The notes beneath the pieces were generated by a model. The model saw only the letters and a program-made list of their open reading frames with translations. It did not search any database and was not told the DNA's origin. From contig OW818681.1 in assembly GCA_942493075.1 (NCBI GenBank), forward strand, positions 62,001 to 126,000: a DNA stretch of 64,000 nucleotides, read 5' to 3'. Each line of letters starts with the position of its first letter. Positions within the stretch are counted from its first letter, which is position 1. Both the position numbers and the translations under genes were made by a program. Source of the DNA: JBBQYD01 sp942493075 (lineage in GTDB: Bacteria; Verrucomicrobiota; Verrucomicrobiia; Limisphaerales; UBA8199). Positions 16,441 through 26,397 of this stretch are shown here, in pieces.

Positions 16441-18110
16441 GCTTGCGCGCACATTTTCAGAGACTCCCCTTTCGGAAAAGGCTGAGCCTGCTGTTGTTGG
16501 CTCCTTGCCTGGTGGTGCTGCTGATCGCGTTGACAGTGATGCTCTCATTTCAGTTGCTCTCGATGCGCACGAACCTGGAACGCGAGTTGGGGGCAGCGGC
16601 GGAGATCGTGGGGCACAACTCCCTTGCGGCCATCGCTTTCGATGATGATGCGGCAGCCGCGCGGATGCTGGATGCCCTGCGTGCCATCCCCCACGTAAAG
16701 GCCGCAGTGATCGTTCTGCCGGATGGCGATGTGTTCGCCAGTTATGGCGAATCCGCGACCGTTCGACGGTTAGCTTCCGAACGTTTCTACGGCACTCAGC
16801 CCGTGACAGAGTTCAAAGGCCAGCTCTTGCGCGCGAGCCGGCCTTTGGTGCTTGACGGTAAACGGATAGCCAGCCTTCAGTTGCTGGCAGACCTGGGGGA
16901 CGTGTATCGCGGCATGCTCAATATGGGATTGGCCCTGGCACTGGTTGCGACCGCGATGGCGGCATTGGTAGCCGCCGGCGTGAGCGAGGCGCTCAAGCAT
17001 TTCATTTCAAACCCCGTGGTCCGGCTCTCCGCGACGGCCCGCCAGGTGGCCGAAGCGGGGGACTACTCGGTGCGTGCCCGTGAGGAGGCAGACAGTGAGT
17101 TCGGGATGCTAACCCGCACATTTAACCTGATGCTGCAGCGCATCCAAAGCCAGGATGCCGAGCTGCACAACTACTCCCAGCAACTCGCGGTCCAGGTAGC
17201 GGAACTCCAGCGGGAGGTGGCGGAGCGCAAGCGCGCCCAGGCAGAACTGGGGGAATTACACCAGCAGTTGCTGGCGGCTTCGCACCAGGCCGGGCGCATG
17301 GCGGAGGTGGCGAGCGGCGTTCTGCATAACGTGGGCAACGTGTTGAACAGTGTTAACGTTTCCGCGAGTCTGGTGGGAGATCGTATGCGCGAGTCGTACA
17401 GTGCGAAGCTGAGCATGCTAGCCGGCATGCTTGAGAGCAACCGCGGGCGCCTCGGTGAGTTTTTGGAAATAGATCCTCGTGGAAGGCTCGTTCCCGAGTA
17501 CCTCGGCAAGCTGGCGGATCACTTGGAGGAAGAGCGGCTCACCATCCTGAAGGAGATGGAACTGCTCGCACGCAACGTGGAGCATATCAAACAGATTGTT
17601 GCGATCCAGCAAAGCTATACACGCGTGGCAGGTGTAACTGAAGACCTGCCAATTCAGGGATTGGTTGAGGACGCGCTGTGCATTCAGGCCAGCTCTCTCC
17701 AAAGTTTGGGAACCGCAATCGAGAAGAACCTCCCTCCCGTTCCGCTGGTGCGTGTGGATAAGCACAAGGTTCTCCAAATCCTGGTGAACCTCTTTCGCAA
17801 CGCCAAGCATGCGCTCGCCGAGAGCGGCCGCACGGATATGTGCCTCCGCATCAGCGTATCCCAACCCTCACAGGACAAGATTCGCCTGGAGGTCAGCGAC
17901 AACGGGGTGGGCATCGCCCCGGAGAATCTCACCCGAGTTTTTCAGCACGGATTCACCGCGAAGCGCAACGGTCACGGATTTGGCCTGCACAGCGGCTCGC
18001 TGGCAGCCAAGGAAATGGGCGGCACTCTGTGGGCGGAAAGTGAAGGGAGCGGAAAAGGGGCAACCATGATACTGGAATTGCCCGTCGCACCCGAACAGGA
18101 GAACCTTTAG
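16437..18110 (+). CDS. CHASE8-like membrane sensor histidine kinase
   Basis: An inner-membrane histidine kinase of 557 residues. Helix 1 is at about 17-42, followed by a periplasmic sensor of about 100 residues whose AAIAFDDDAAAARMLDALR and VKAAVIVLPDGDVFASY patches fit the CHASE8 domain of YfiN. Helix 2 is at about 160-182, HAMP at about 183-236, and a coiled coil at about 238-280. The phosphoacceptor is probably His297 in the atypical GVLHNVGNVLNSV motif instead of the common HE(F/L) box. The ATPase region has an N-box NLFRNAKHAL, G1 VSDNGVGI and G2 GHGFGLH. The start overlaps the YfiR stop by 4 bp and the stop is 2 bp before the next gene, so translation is likely coupled. It probably reads the YfiR/TonB input and passes it to the hybrid kinase downstream. 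Confidence 0.9.
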   Translation: MSLRAHFQRLPFRKRLSLLLLAPCLVVLLIALTVMLSFQLLSMRTNLERELGAAAEIVGHNSLAAIAFDDDAAAARMLDALRAIPHVKAAVIVLPDGDVFASYGESATVRRLASERFYGTQPVTEFKGQLLRASRPLVLDGKRIASLQLLADLGDVYRGMLNMGLALALVATAMAALVAAGVSEALKHFISNPVVRLSATARQVAEAGDYSVRAREEADSEFGMLTRTFNLMLQRIQSQDAELHNYSQQLAVQVAELQREVAERKRAQAELGELHQQLLAASHQAGRMAEVASGVLHNVGNVLNSVNVSASLVGDRMRESYSAKLSMLAGMLESNRGRLGEFLEIDPRGRLVPEYLGKLADHLEEERLTILKEMELLARNVEHIKQIVAIQQSYTRVAGVTEDLPIQGLVEDALCIQASSLQSLGTAIEKNLPPVPLVRVDKHKVLQILVNLFRNAKHALAESGRTDMCLRISVSQPSQDKIRLEVSDNGVGIAPENLTRVFQHGFTAKRNGHGFGLHSGSLAAKEMGGTLWAESEGSGKGATMILELPVAPEQENL

Positions 18111-18112
18111 CA

Positions 18113-20314
18113 ATGACAATGACCAACCCCACTCTCGTACCGGTAAACAACCGCATCCTCGTGGTTGATGATAATCCTGCCATTCAGGATGACTTCCGGA
18201 AGATCCTCTGTCCCGGGGTGAGTGTGACGGTGGATGCCCTGAGGGGCATGGAAGCCGAACTGTTCGGGACAACGCCGGCTGAAACGCACACCGTCGCGTT
18301 TGAGATGGATTCCGCCCTGCAAGGCCAGGAAGCGCTGACGAAGGTCAAGGCCGCGCAAGCGGAGGGCCGCCCGTATTCGATGGCGTTCGTGGATATCCGG
18401 ATGCCTCCAGGCTGGGACGGCGTGGAAACGATCGCGCAGATTTGGAAGGAGCATCCGGAAATTCAGGTGGTGATTTGTACGGCCTACTCGGATTATTCCT
18501 GGGAGGAGATCATTCGCAAACTCGGCGAGAGCGATAACCTGGTGATCCTCAAAAAGCCCTTTGATAACGTCGAGGTGCTGCAACTCGCTCATTCGTTGAC
18601 CAAGAAATGGGCCATGACCCGGCAGGCAAGCACACGGCTGGCCGAACTGGACGAGATGGTTGCGCGACGCACTCAGGAACTCTTGCGTGCCAACCGGCAC
18701 CTGGGATCCGAGATTGAGCGGCGCAAGCAGGTGGAGATTTCGCTGCGCGATTCTGAAGAGCGCTTTCGCAAAGCCTTTGAGACAGTTCCAGTGGCCCTGG
18801 CTATCATGCGCTCCGAGGATCGCCGCTACCTGGATGTCAACCAGAGCTTCGTTCAGCTTAGTGGCCGGACCAAACAGGATATTCTGGGCCGCACACCTGA
18901 AGACCTGGGAATGGCCATTGAGGACGGGAGCGATGTTTTCCGGGCAGCCATCGCCGGGAGGCAGATCCGAGAACTCGAAGTGGAAATGAAACGGCAGGAT
19001 GGCAGCCGGCATGTGGTGATCTCAATCGATTCCGTAATCTTGGGCGATCAACCTTGTCTATTGGCCGTTCTGATGGATGTCACGGAGCACAAGCATTTGG
19101 AATCTCAGTTGAGGCATGCGCAAAAAATGGAGGCAGTAGGGCAATTAGCGGCGGGTGTAGCTCACGATTTTAATAACCTGCTTACGGTGATTCATGGCTA
19201 TGCAAGCCTGCAATTGGCCACCACCGGGCTCAACCAGGAAGTCAGCCGGGCATTCGCTGAGGTCAAAGCGGCCTCTGAGCGCGCTTCATCATTGACCCGC
19301 CAATTGCTGGCTTTCAGCCGAAAGCAGGTCATGGAGCGAAAGCCTGTGGACGTCAGAGCCACCATTCTTAACGTGCGCAGGATGCTGGGGCGTATTGTGG
19401 GTGAAACCGTGGAACTGGAGTGCCAATGCGCGGAGACTCTGCCGCGAATTAAGGCGGATGAGTCGAACCTGGAACAGGTGCTCACGAACCTGATTGTCAA
19501 CGCGCGGGACGCGATGCCGGGCGGGGGGCGCATCACGATCACCGCAGGATCAACCGCTCTGCGCACGAGCGACCTGGCCTTCAATCGCAATCGCCGTTCC
19601 GGCTCATTTGTCGTCATTTCCGTGGTCGATCAGGGCTGTGGGATGAGTGACGAAGTCTTAGGTCACATTTTTGAGCCGTTCTTCACAACCAAAGACGTGG
19701 GGCGTGGCACAGGACTTGGATTATCCACGGTTTACGGGATCATCGAACAGCACGAGGGCTGGGTAGAAGTCGAGAGCGCCGTGGGACGCGGAACCACCTT
19801 TCGGGTGTACCTGCCAGCGTTGGAGGAGACCCCGGAAGCTGCGGCTCTGCCCGCATCCCCCGAGGCCGTTGCGCCAGTGCTTCCGGTTCCGGAGGGCACC
19901 ACGATCTTCGTCGTGGAGGATGAGCCGGGCGTGCGCAAGCTCGTGGTGAGGGTGCTTAGCAAAAGCGGGTTTAAGGTTATTGAGGCGTCCTCGGGCCCCG
20001 AGGCTCTGGAAATGGCACAGTCAGTGGCCACTCAGGCCCAATTGCTGCTGACGGACATGGTGATGCCGGGCGGCATGAGCGGCGGTGTGCTTGCGAGCCG
20101 GTTGATGGCTCTTAACGAGAAGCTCAAGGTGGTGTACACCTCGGGCTATAGCCCCGAGGCTCTTGCTCAAAGCGGATCACTGGAGGAAGGCCTGAACTTC
20201 CTGCCCAAACCATTCACGCGTGACGAACTGGTAGGCACAGTGACGCGATCACTGCAATCCTCCAGCCCACGCACCCAGGAAGTTATCGCCGCCGGTGGGG
20301 TGCAAGGGCATTGA
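18113..20314 (+). CDS. Hybrid histidine kinase with two receiver domains
   Basis: A soluble hybrid kinase of 733 residues, with no membrane segment. Order of domains: an N-terminal receiver (DD at 19-20, phospho-Asp94 in FVDIRMPPGWDG, Thr123, Lys148), a coiled-coil linker, a PAS domain (about 214-325), HisKA with His351 in GVAHDFNNLLTVIHGYASL, an ATPase domain (NLIVNARDAMPGGG, VVDQGCGM, GTGLGLSTVYGI), and a C-terminal receiver (VVEDEPGVRKL, LLTDMVMPGG, KPF). The first receiver carries a long insert between its first strand and the Asp-bearing strand. It is the last gene of the TonB/YfiR/kinase cluster. No DNA-binding or output gene is linked, so the final effector is unknown. Confidence 0.93.
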   Translation: MTMTNPTLVPVNNRILVVDDNPAIQDDFRKILCPGVSVTVDALRGMEAELFGTTPAETHTVAFEMDSALQGQEALTKVKAAQAEGRPYSMAFVDIRMPPGWDGVETIAQIWKEHPEIQVVICTAYSDYSWEEIIRKLGESDNLVILKKPFDNVEVLQLAHSLTKKWAMTRQASTRLAELDEMVARRTQELLRANRHLGSEIERRKQVEISLRDSEERFRKAFETVPVALAIMRSEDRRYLDVNQSFVQLSGRTKQDILGRTPEDLGMAIEDGSDVFRAAIAGRQIRELEVEMKRQDGSRHVVISIDSVILGDQPCLLAVLMDVTEHKHLESQLRHAQKMEAVGQLAAGVAHDFNNLLTVIHGYASLQLATTGLNQEVSRAFAEVKAASERASSLTRQLLAFSRKQVMERKPVDVRATILNVRRMLGRIVGETVELECQCAETLPRIKADESNLEQVLTNLIVNARDAMPGGGRITITAGSTALRTSDLAFNRNRRSGSFVVISVVDQGCGMSDEVLGHIFEPFFTTKDVGRGTGLGLSTVYGIIEQHEGWVEVESAVGRGTTFRVYLPALEETPEAAALPASPEAVAPVLPVPEGTTIFVVEDEPGVRKLVVRVLSKSGFKVIEASSGPEALEMAQSVATQAQLLLTDMVMPGGMSGGVLASRLMALNEKLKVVYTSGYSPEALAQSGSLEEGLNFLPKPFTRDELVGTVTRSLQSSSPRTQEVIAAGGVQGH

Positions 20315-20360
20315 AGCTGCTCGGCCCAGCGACGACCGCGAGTGGCGCCCTCCTGGCCGG

Positions 20361-22916
20361 TTAGGGCACGTCGGGCCATTTGTGCCTGGGATACTTGCGC
20401 TGGAGTTCCTGCTTGATGCGCGGATAGTGGTCGCGCCAAAACCCCGCCAGGTCTTGAGTAATCTGCACGGGCCTCATGCTGGGAGCCAGGATGCGAATGA
20501 GCAACGGTACGCGACCAAGGGCGATGAGCGGAGTGGAATGCACTCCGAACAATTCCTGGATTCGTAAAGCCAGATGTGGAGGGTTGGCTGGATCATAGTG
20601 GACCCTTGCGGTGCGCCCGTTCTTCAAAACGATCCTCTCGGGCGCTTGCTTGTCCAGCAGCAGTTGCTGCGCCGGGCTTAGCCAACTCTTGACCGCGCTC
20701 TTGACAGGCTGATCTTTGAGTTCTTTGTATGAGAATGAGCCGTGACACAGATCTTCAACAAGTGCCCGTCTATCATCAGGTAGTAAGGGAGGAAGCGCCA
20801 GGTCCGGGCACCATTTGCTCAGTAAGTTCAATCGAGTGATCCATTGCTCAACCGATTCGTCCCAGTCATTCAGGACAAGGCGCCCAGCGAGGATCTCATC
20901 GGCCAGCAGTCGTGCAGCCTCATCGGCCGGCGGAGGGTCCATTCTTTTCGCGCCAATCGCCAGACCGCGAAATTGGAGCTGAGCCTCGGCGTATACCCGC
21001 TTGGATGCGGAATCCAGCCACACGCGTGGCTGATGGGAGATATCTTCAGGAAAGAGTTCCATGAGCCATTCAGCCTGGATAGGTGTGGCCAGGCTTAACA
21101 AAGTGCTCACAGCTTTGTCCTTGCCCTCCACCTCCCTGACTTCAGCAGCTACAATTAAACTGCTCTCGCGGGCCAGGCTTTCGCGGGCCAGATTGCCGCG
21201 ACGATTGTGAACCAATTCGAACCGCGTCCCGCCCGGCTCCAGGCGGCGTCCAACGCGATCGCTGAAGGCCGTGAGGATGCATTTGCGCAATGCATCTGGC
21301 GTGGGCCGGCGCGATAGGGGATCCAGCCCCTGTCGTTTGGCAAGTTCAAGGAACTGTTCAAAGAGTGGGGCGACTTGCCGCGCCGCGCTTGAATGCACAC
21401 CGTATCTACGGCAGTCCTCAGGGGCGAAATTCTGCTGTTCAAGTGACTGCCAGAGTGCGAGCAGGAACTCAAAATCTCCGCCGCCAGGGGCGAGGTCTTC
21501 GCGCTGAAAAACGACCCGCTCGTCCACATTGCGAATCAGGAGTTCTCGTCCCTGGGTGAGAGCCGCCATGAGGCAGGCTTCGAACACGCAGCCATAATCC
21601 TGCGCAGCCAGGAGCATGCGTGCGTAGCGTGGGTGCAATGGGAACGCCAGCATTCGTCGGCCAATTTCCGTGATTTCCGCCCCGGCAGCCCCAGTCGAGT
21701 GATGCAGAGCGCCCAGGTCCAGAAGAAGCTCCTCCGCATGCTCAAGTGCGGCCGGATCAGGCGGCTCCAGCCACCGAAACTTCGCCAGGTCCAAGATCCC
21801 GGCGGCCTTCAATGCGAGGACCACTTCTGAAAGGTCGAGCCGTTTGATCTCCGGCAGCTCTTGCGGGGGACGAAACCCGTGTTCCTCCTGTGACCACAGG
21901 CGAAGACAGACCCCGGGTGCCGTGCGCCCCGCCCGGCCTGCTCGCTGATCCGCTGATGCCCGGCTGATCTTTTCTACGAGCAATGTATTGATCCCCCGAT
22001 GCGGATCGTAGCGGGAGACCCGCGCCAGCCCGCTATCGATTACACACCGAATGCCTGGAATAGTGAGGGACGTCTCCGCAACATTCGTCGCCACGACGAC
22101 TTTTCGGCGCTCGTAGCCAGCCACGGCCGCATCTTGATCGCCGACCGCTAACTCTCCGTGCAATGGCAGCACCAGGAAACCGCGCGACTCGGGCCGTCGT
22201 CGCAGGGCGTCCAATGTCTGATGAATTTCGAACACACCAGGCATGAAGATCAGGATGTCGCCTTCGCCGCCGCCTGCCACGTAATCGGCAAAAGCATCTG
22301 CTGCCTGCTCCCAGGCGGGGCGTTGATCGGCATAAGCCGGAGTGGTCGAATACCGAACGTCCACCGGAAAGGTCCGTCCCTCGGAAACGAGGGTCTGGCA
22401 TGGCATCAGATACTTCTCTAGTCGATCCATGTCCAGGGTGGCAGACATGACGATCAGTCGTAAATCAGGGCGGGTGCCTTGTTGCAGGTCCATGGCCCGC
22501 GCCAGCGTGACATCCCCGTGCAGATGACGCTCGTGGAACTCGTCAAAGATGATGGCGGAGACACCTGCCAGCCCTGGGTCTTGCAGCATTTGGCGCAGCA
22601 GCACACCCTCAGTCACGAATCGAATCCGGGTGCGGCTGCTGGTAACGTTATCGAATCGAATTTGATACCCGACTTCCTGGCCAACTTCGGTTTTTCTTTC
22701 CCATGCTACGCGGCGTGCGAGCAAGCGAGCGGCGAGGCGCCGGGGTTGCATCACAACGATCTGGCCCGGCGCTGTGTCAAGCGCGTCGAGGAGCATCTGG
22801 GGCACTTGCGTTGATTTACCGGAACCGGTGGGCGCGGAAATGACTACACGCTGCCCGGCACTGATCGCTCGGGCCAGCCCACTCTCGATTTCATAAATAG
22901 GAAGCTGTTGTGACAT
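20361..22916 (-). CDS. hrpB: ATP-dependent helicase HrpB
   Basis: An 851-residue DExH-box helicase of the HrpB family (E. coli HrpB is a little over 800 residues). Motifs in order: I APTGSGKSTQVP, Ia MQPRRLAARLLA, II DEFHER, III SATLD, IV-V region VATNVAETSLTIPGI, VI QRAGRAGR, followed by the HA2-like region and the HrpB C-terminal domain (LNDWDESVEQWITRLNLL). The biological role of HrpB is poorly defined in most bacteria. It ends 46 bp from the convergent hybrid kinase gene, with no strong terminator between, and starts divergently from the PEP-CTERM gene. Confidence 0.96.
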   Translation of the reverse strand: MSQQLPIYEIESGLARAISAGQRVVISAPTGSGKSTQVPQMLLDALDTAPGQIVVMQPRRLAARLLARRVAWERKTEVGQEVGYQIRFDNVTSSRTRIRFVTEGVLLRQMLQDPGLAGVSAIIFDEFHERHLHGDVTLARAMDLQQGTRPDLRLIVMSATLDMDRLEKYLMPCQTLVSEGRTFPVDVRYSTTPAYADQRPAWEQAADAFADYVAGGGEGDILIFMPGVFEIHQTLDALRRRPESRGFLVLPLHGELAVGDQDAAVAGYERRKVVVATNVAETSLTIPGIRCVIDSGLARVSRYDPHRGINTLLVEKISRASADQRAGRAGRTAPGVCLRLWSQEEHGFRPPQELPEIKRLDLSEVVLALKAAGILDLAKFRWLEPPDPAALEHAEELLLDLGALHHSTGAAGAEITEIGRRMLAFPLHPRYARMLLAAQDYGCVFEACLMAALTQGRELLIRNVDERVVFQREDLAPGGGDFEFLLALWQSLEQQNFAPEDCRRYGVHSSAARQVAPLFEQFLELAKRQGLDPLSRRPTPDALRKCILTAFSDRVGRRLEPGGTRFELVHNRRGNLARESLARESSLIVAAEVREVEGKDKAVSTLLSLATPIQAEWLMELFPEDISHQPRVWLDSASKRVYAEAQLQFRGLAIGAKRMDPPPADEAARLLADEILAGRLVLNDWDESVEQWITRLNLLSKWCPDLALPPLLPDDRRALVEDLCHGSFSYKELKDQPVKSAVKSWLSPAQQLLLDKQAPERIVLKNGRTARVHYDPANPPHLALRIQELFGVHSTPLIALGRVPLLIRILAPSMRPVQITQDLAGFWRDHYPRIKQELQRKYPRHKWPDVP

Positions 22917-23049
22917 GCAACCGTGCGCCAGCTTAACAGCGCATGAAGGGATTCGCCAGAGCGGCGCGCAGGCGATGGCTAATTGACTTCGACCCTGAAA
23001 TGTCTCACTCTAATCATGTCGCACTAAAAGGGTGTCTCAAGGGTTACTT

Positions 23050-23757
23050 ATGAAAATTCCGAATCTGTTGGCAATCGGTGTTCTGGCGTTGGGTGTGGCT
23101 GCTTCTAAAGCAGATATTCAGTATTCTTTGGTTTCAGACGGTACCATCGGAAACAAGTTTTGGAGCGAATACTCGATCAGCCAAAACAATTTGGCATCTT
23201 CTTCGGATGGCGGTACTGCGTTTACCGCGTTCACGGGAAACTTTGCCACCGACAAGACCCTTACACTTTCGTTGTCCGCGCCCGTTGGCAAGAAGTTCGT
23301 GGTCAACCCGATCTCTGGGAAAGCGAGTTTCTTCGAGGTTAATTTTGAGAACAGCAACCATCATACTCTGCCGCCCCAGTACCTGAGCTCGGTTGCCAGT
23401 CTCAGTTTTACGGGAGCAGAGGGCGCGGTTCCGACCTCATTTGACAACGGATTATTTTTCTCCGTGTATCCTACGAGCGGCACATTCTCTACTTGGCTCA
23501 CCGCCACCGTGACGGGCGATTTCTCCTTCACGGGAGTTTCGGTTAGCCTGGCGATCCCTGCCGATGCGAATGAACCTTCGCTCTCTTTTACGGATACACC
23601 CGTTCAAGGCTGGGTTGCTGTTTGGGCCGAGACTTTCACGACTGATCCAGGGCTGTGGTCCTCGGTTGTTTCAGTCCCCGAGCCCGGCAGTTCCGCTATC
23701 ATCGGCTTAGGTTTTCTGGCGTTCATAACGCGCCGCTCACTTCAGCACAAAGCCTGA
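23050..23757 (+). CDS. PEP-CTERM sorting-domain protein
   Basis: An exported protein of about 235 residues with an N-terminal signal peptide (MKIPNLLAIGVLALGVAASKA) and a C-terminal exosortase sorting tail: VPEPGSS, the hydrophobic stretch AIIGLGFLAFI, then TRRSLQHKA. The middle looks like a beta-rich domain of unknown function. PEP-CTERM proteins are processed by exosortases and are linked to extracellular polysaccharide and aggregation. The frame extends upstream to a GTG at 23032, but the ATG at 23050 is preceded by CAAGGG at good spacing and starts the signal peptide cleanly. No exosortase or polysaccharide cluster is in the window. Confidence 0.88.
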   Translation: MKIPNLLAIGVLALGVAASKADIQYSLVSDGTIGNKFWSEYSISQNNLASSSDGGTAFTAFTGNFATDKTLTLSLSAPVGKKFVVNPISGKASFFEVNFENSNHHTLPPQYLSSVASLSFTGAEGAVPTSFDNGLFFSVYPTSGTFSTWLTATVTGDFSFTGVSVSLAIPADANEPSLSFTDTPVQGWVAVWAETFTTDPGLWSSVVSVPEPGSSAIIGLGFLAFITRRSLQHKA

Positions 23758-24038
23758 AAGCTCAGGTTTGCTCTGAAACGACGATCGGCTAAGACCGTCG
23801 TTCAAACGAATGACCTTCGTCCTGCAGGCCGCGTCTCCCGACGCGTCGCATCCGCGTGAGCAGGTTCGCCCCGACTGCGAGTACAGGCGGCGCCTCTCTG
23901 CTTCAGCCCTGGCTTGAGAGCCCGAAACCTCTGAGGTTTGCACTCGTCGATCACACCCTGACCACGGTCCTCGCTTTCCCCGTTTGTCAGATTCCCATTT
24001 TCCACTAGATTGTGCGAATCCTGTTAAAGGATGTCTGA
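23758..24038. repeat. Intergenic with short palindromes
   Basis: No gene is supported. A weak hairpin CCTGA/TCAGG overlaps the stop of the PEP-CTERM gene and is followed by TTTGC. A second hairpin starts AACGACG and closes with CGTCGTT (about 23777-23802). A third palindrome, AAACCTC-T-GAGGTTT, lies near 23925-23940. Together they look like degraded repeat DNA that may also stop transcription. Confidence 0.45.
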
Positions 24039-25175
24039 ATGATGAAGTTTCTGCTGACTGTATTGGGGATCTGGGCGGCCATGCATGCGTTTGTGTTCTG
24101 GCGCGTTTCTTCTGTGCCCTGGATACGCGCGCAATGTCCTCTGTGGACGATCTGGGTTGCCGCACTGCTGTTGTGGGCCAGCTATCCGCTGGCGCGTATT
24201 TTCGAGGCGCGTGGCTGGGACCGTGTGGGGCTCCCGTCAGAATATCTCGCCGCCACCTGGATAGGAACGCTGTTCCTGCTATTTGCTGTGCTACTGGCCC
24301 TGGAGGTTCTGTCGATCATTGGCTGGGCATGGAGGGCTTACATCCCACAGGCGCGCGGTTGGGCGATAGTCGTCGCTCTCGCGCTGGCTTTAATCGCCCT
24401 CGTTCAAGGAATGCGGCCCCCGGTTGTGCGTGATTATGAAGTGCGCATGCCGGGCCTGCCTGCCGACCGGGACGGCTTGGTGGTGGTGCATCTGTCGGAT
24501 TTGCACCTGGGCACGCTCATTGGCCAGCGCTGGCTCGAAGGCCTGGTTTCCCGGGTCAATGCTCTCAAACCCGACGCTATCCTGATGGTGGGAGATGTCA
24601 TCGATGGCAACGCGCAAAGGGTCGTCCCGCTGGTCGATGAACTGAGCAAGCTCGGGGCTTCGTTGGGTGTATTCGCTGTGACAGGCAACCATGAATCTTA
24701 CGCGGGACTTGAAGCGAGCCTGGCTGTCCTGCGTGCTGCCGGTTTTCGCGTCCTGCGGGGCGAGTCGGTTGAAGCCGCGCCCGGCCTGGTGATCGCGGGA
24801 GTTGATGATGTCACTGTTCGAATGCGTTCTGGAGTTCCCGATCACGACATATCCAATGCCTTGACGAGCCGTCCCCCTGGCGCCACCATCCTCCTATCAC
24901 ATACACCCTGGAACATGACGGAGGCGGCTAGTTTAGGCGCGAACCTCATGGTCTCCGGCCACACCCACAACGGGCAGATTTGGCCGTTTACCTACCTGGT
25001 CAAAGCACGCTATCCGCATGTGGCTGGGCAATATGAGATCAATGGAATGTCGCTCGTGGTGGGCAGTGGTGCTGGCACATGGGGCCCCAGAATGCGCCTG
25101 TGGCGTCCGGGTGAGATTGTTCGCATCACTTTACGCTCCGCTCCTGCGGCGTCCGTTCCTGGACAGAAGAGCTAA
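24039..25175 (+). CDS. Membrane-anchored metallophosphoesterase (YkuE-like)
   Basis: A calcineurin-type metallophosphoesterase preceded by about four transmembrane helices (residues 1-125). The catalytic metal ligands are all visible: HLSDLHLG (Asp and His), VGDVIDG (Asp), TGNHESY (Asn and His), LLSHTPWN (His) and SGHTHNGQIWPF (His and His). The arrangement matches the YkuE group, some members of which act on lipid-linked pyrophosphates or UDP-diacylglucosamine-like substrates at the membrane; the substrate here is not known. The stop and the next start share one base (TAATG), so the sialidase-like gene downstream is probably cotranslated. Confidence 0.92.
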   Translation: MMKFLLTVLGIWAAMHAFVFWRVSSVPWIRAQCPLWTIWVAALLLWASYPLARIFEARGWDRVGLPSEYLAATWIGTLFLLFAVLLALEVLSIIGWAWRAYIPQARGWAIVVALALALIALVQGMRPPVVRDYEVRMPGLPADRDGLVVVHLSDLHLGTLIGQRWLEGLVSRVNALKPDAILMVGDVIDGNAQRVVPLVDELSKLGASLGVFAVTGNHESYAGLEASLAVLRAAGFRVLRGESVEAAPGLVIAGVDDVTVRMRSGVPDHDISNALTSRPPGATILLSHTPWNMTEAASLGANLMVSGHTHNGQIWPFTYLVKARYPHVAGQYEINGMSLVVGSGAGTWGPRMRLWRPGEIVRITLRSAPAASVPGQKS

Positions 25176-26362
25176 TGAACAAAAATCAACCGTTCCTTAC
25201 CCGGCGAGAATTTCTTCGTAACACGGGCCTTATAACGGCGGCAGTCGTTATTGGCACCCGCTCATTCGCGCAGGCTGCCCCGCGGATCGAGCTTCTGGAC
25301 ACCCGCGTCATCAGCCTTCAACCGGCTGCTTATCACGGGTGGCCAACCGTAGCTCGTACTCGGAAGGGACGCCATTTCCTCGTTTGCTCCGGCAGCCGCG
25401 AGACTCATGTCTGTCCCTTTGGCCGTGTGGAACTCATGGTCTCCAGCGACCAGGGAAAGACATGGGGCTGGCCTCAGGTGCTGCTCGACAGCGCCATTGA
25501 TGATCGCGACGCTGGCGTGCTGGAGACCAGCCGTGGCACGATCCTTGTCTCGGCCTTCACTTCCCTGGCGTATGAGCCCACCCTGGAGAAGGCACAATCC
25601 AGGAAGACGGGTGAACCCGGGGCGTGGGCTCCGGAAAGGCTTGGGGCCTGGGAAGCCGCTCACAACCGCCTTTCGGCTGAGCAACGGAAGTCCGAACTGG
25701 GCCATTGGATGGTTCGTTCCACAGATGGGGGCGTCACCTGGTCGGCACGGTATCCAACGATCGTGAACAGTCCGCACGGCCCCATTCAACTGGAAGACGG
25801 ACGATTGCTTTATCCCGGTGTGGAATTATGGACCAAAGAACGCCGCGTGGGAGTCTGCGAATCCACCGATGACGGCCAGAGCTGGCGATGGCTGGCCGGG
25901 ATTCCCGCCCGACCCGGCGATGACTTGGAGAATTATCATGAACTGCATGGTGTCGATGCTGGCTCCGGGCGGCTTGTTGTCCACATCCGCAACCATAATT
26001 CCGCAAACTCGAACGAAACGTTGCAGACCGAATCGACCGATGGCGGCCGCACGTGGTCGGTGCCACATCCCATCGGTGTTTGGGGTTTGCCTTCATTTCT
26101 CAATCGCCTGCGGGACGGGCGGCTCCTCATGACCTATGGACACCGCAGGGCGCCACTAGGGAATCAGGCTCGCGTCAGCAAAGATGCCGGGCGCACATGG
26201 TCCGAGCCGGTGATCATCTCCGGGGACGGCGCGAGTGGCGACCTGGGCTACCCCAGCACGGTGGAATTAGACGATGGCACGCTTTTGACCGTTTGGTATG
26301 AAGCGATGAAAGGATCACCTCGCGCGGTGTTGCGCCAAGCCCATTGGCGGCTGCAGGACTGA
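25175..26362 (+). CDS. Tat-exported sialidase-like (BNR repeat) protein
   Basis: A 395-residue exported protein of the sialidase superfamily. The N-terminus carries a twin-arginine signal (TRREFLRNTG followed by a hydrophobic stretch and FAQAAP). At least five Asp-box motifs mark the six-bladed propeller: SSDQGKTW, STDGGVTW, STDDGQSW, STDGGRTW and SKDAGRTW. The FRIP-like arginine motif of true sialidases is not obvious, so the enzyme may be an exo-alpha-sialidase or another glycosidase of the fold. It starts on the last base of the metallophosphoesterase gene. Release of terminal sugars from external glycans is a reasonable inference for this carbohydrate-oriented genome. Confidence 0.87.
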   Translation: MNKNQPFLTRREFLRNTGLITAAVVIGTRSFAQAAPRIELLDTRVISLQPAAYHGWPTVARTRKGRHFLVCSGSRETHVCPFGRVELMVSSDQGKTWGWPQVLLDSAIDDRDAGVLETSRGTILVSAFTSLAYEPTLEKAQSRKTGEPGAWAPERLGAWEAAHNRLSAEQRKSELGHWMVRSTDGGVTWSARYPTIVNSPHGPIQLEDGRLLYPGVELWTKERRVGVCESTDDGQSWRWLAGIPARPGDDLENYHELHGVDAGSGRLVVHIRNHNSANSNETLQTESTDGGRTWSVPHPIGVWGLPSFLNRLRDGRLLMTYGHRRAPLGNQARVSKDAGRTWSEPVIISGDGASGDLGYPSTVELDDGTLLTVWYEAMKGSPRAVLRQAHWRLQD

Positions 26363-26397
26363 CCTCCCGCATTCGAATACGACAGACTGCATATTAG

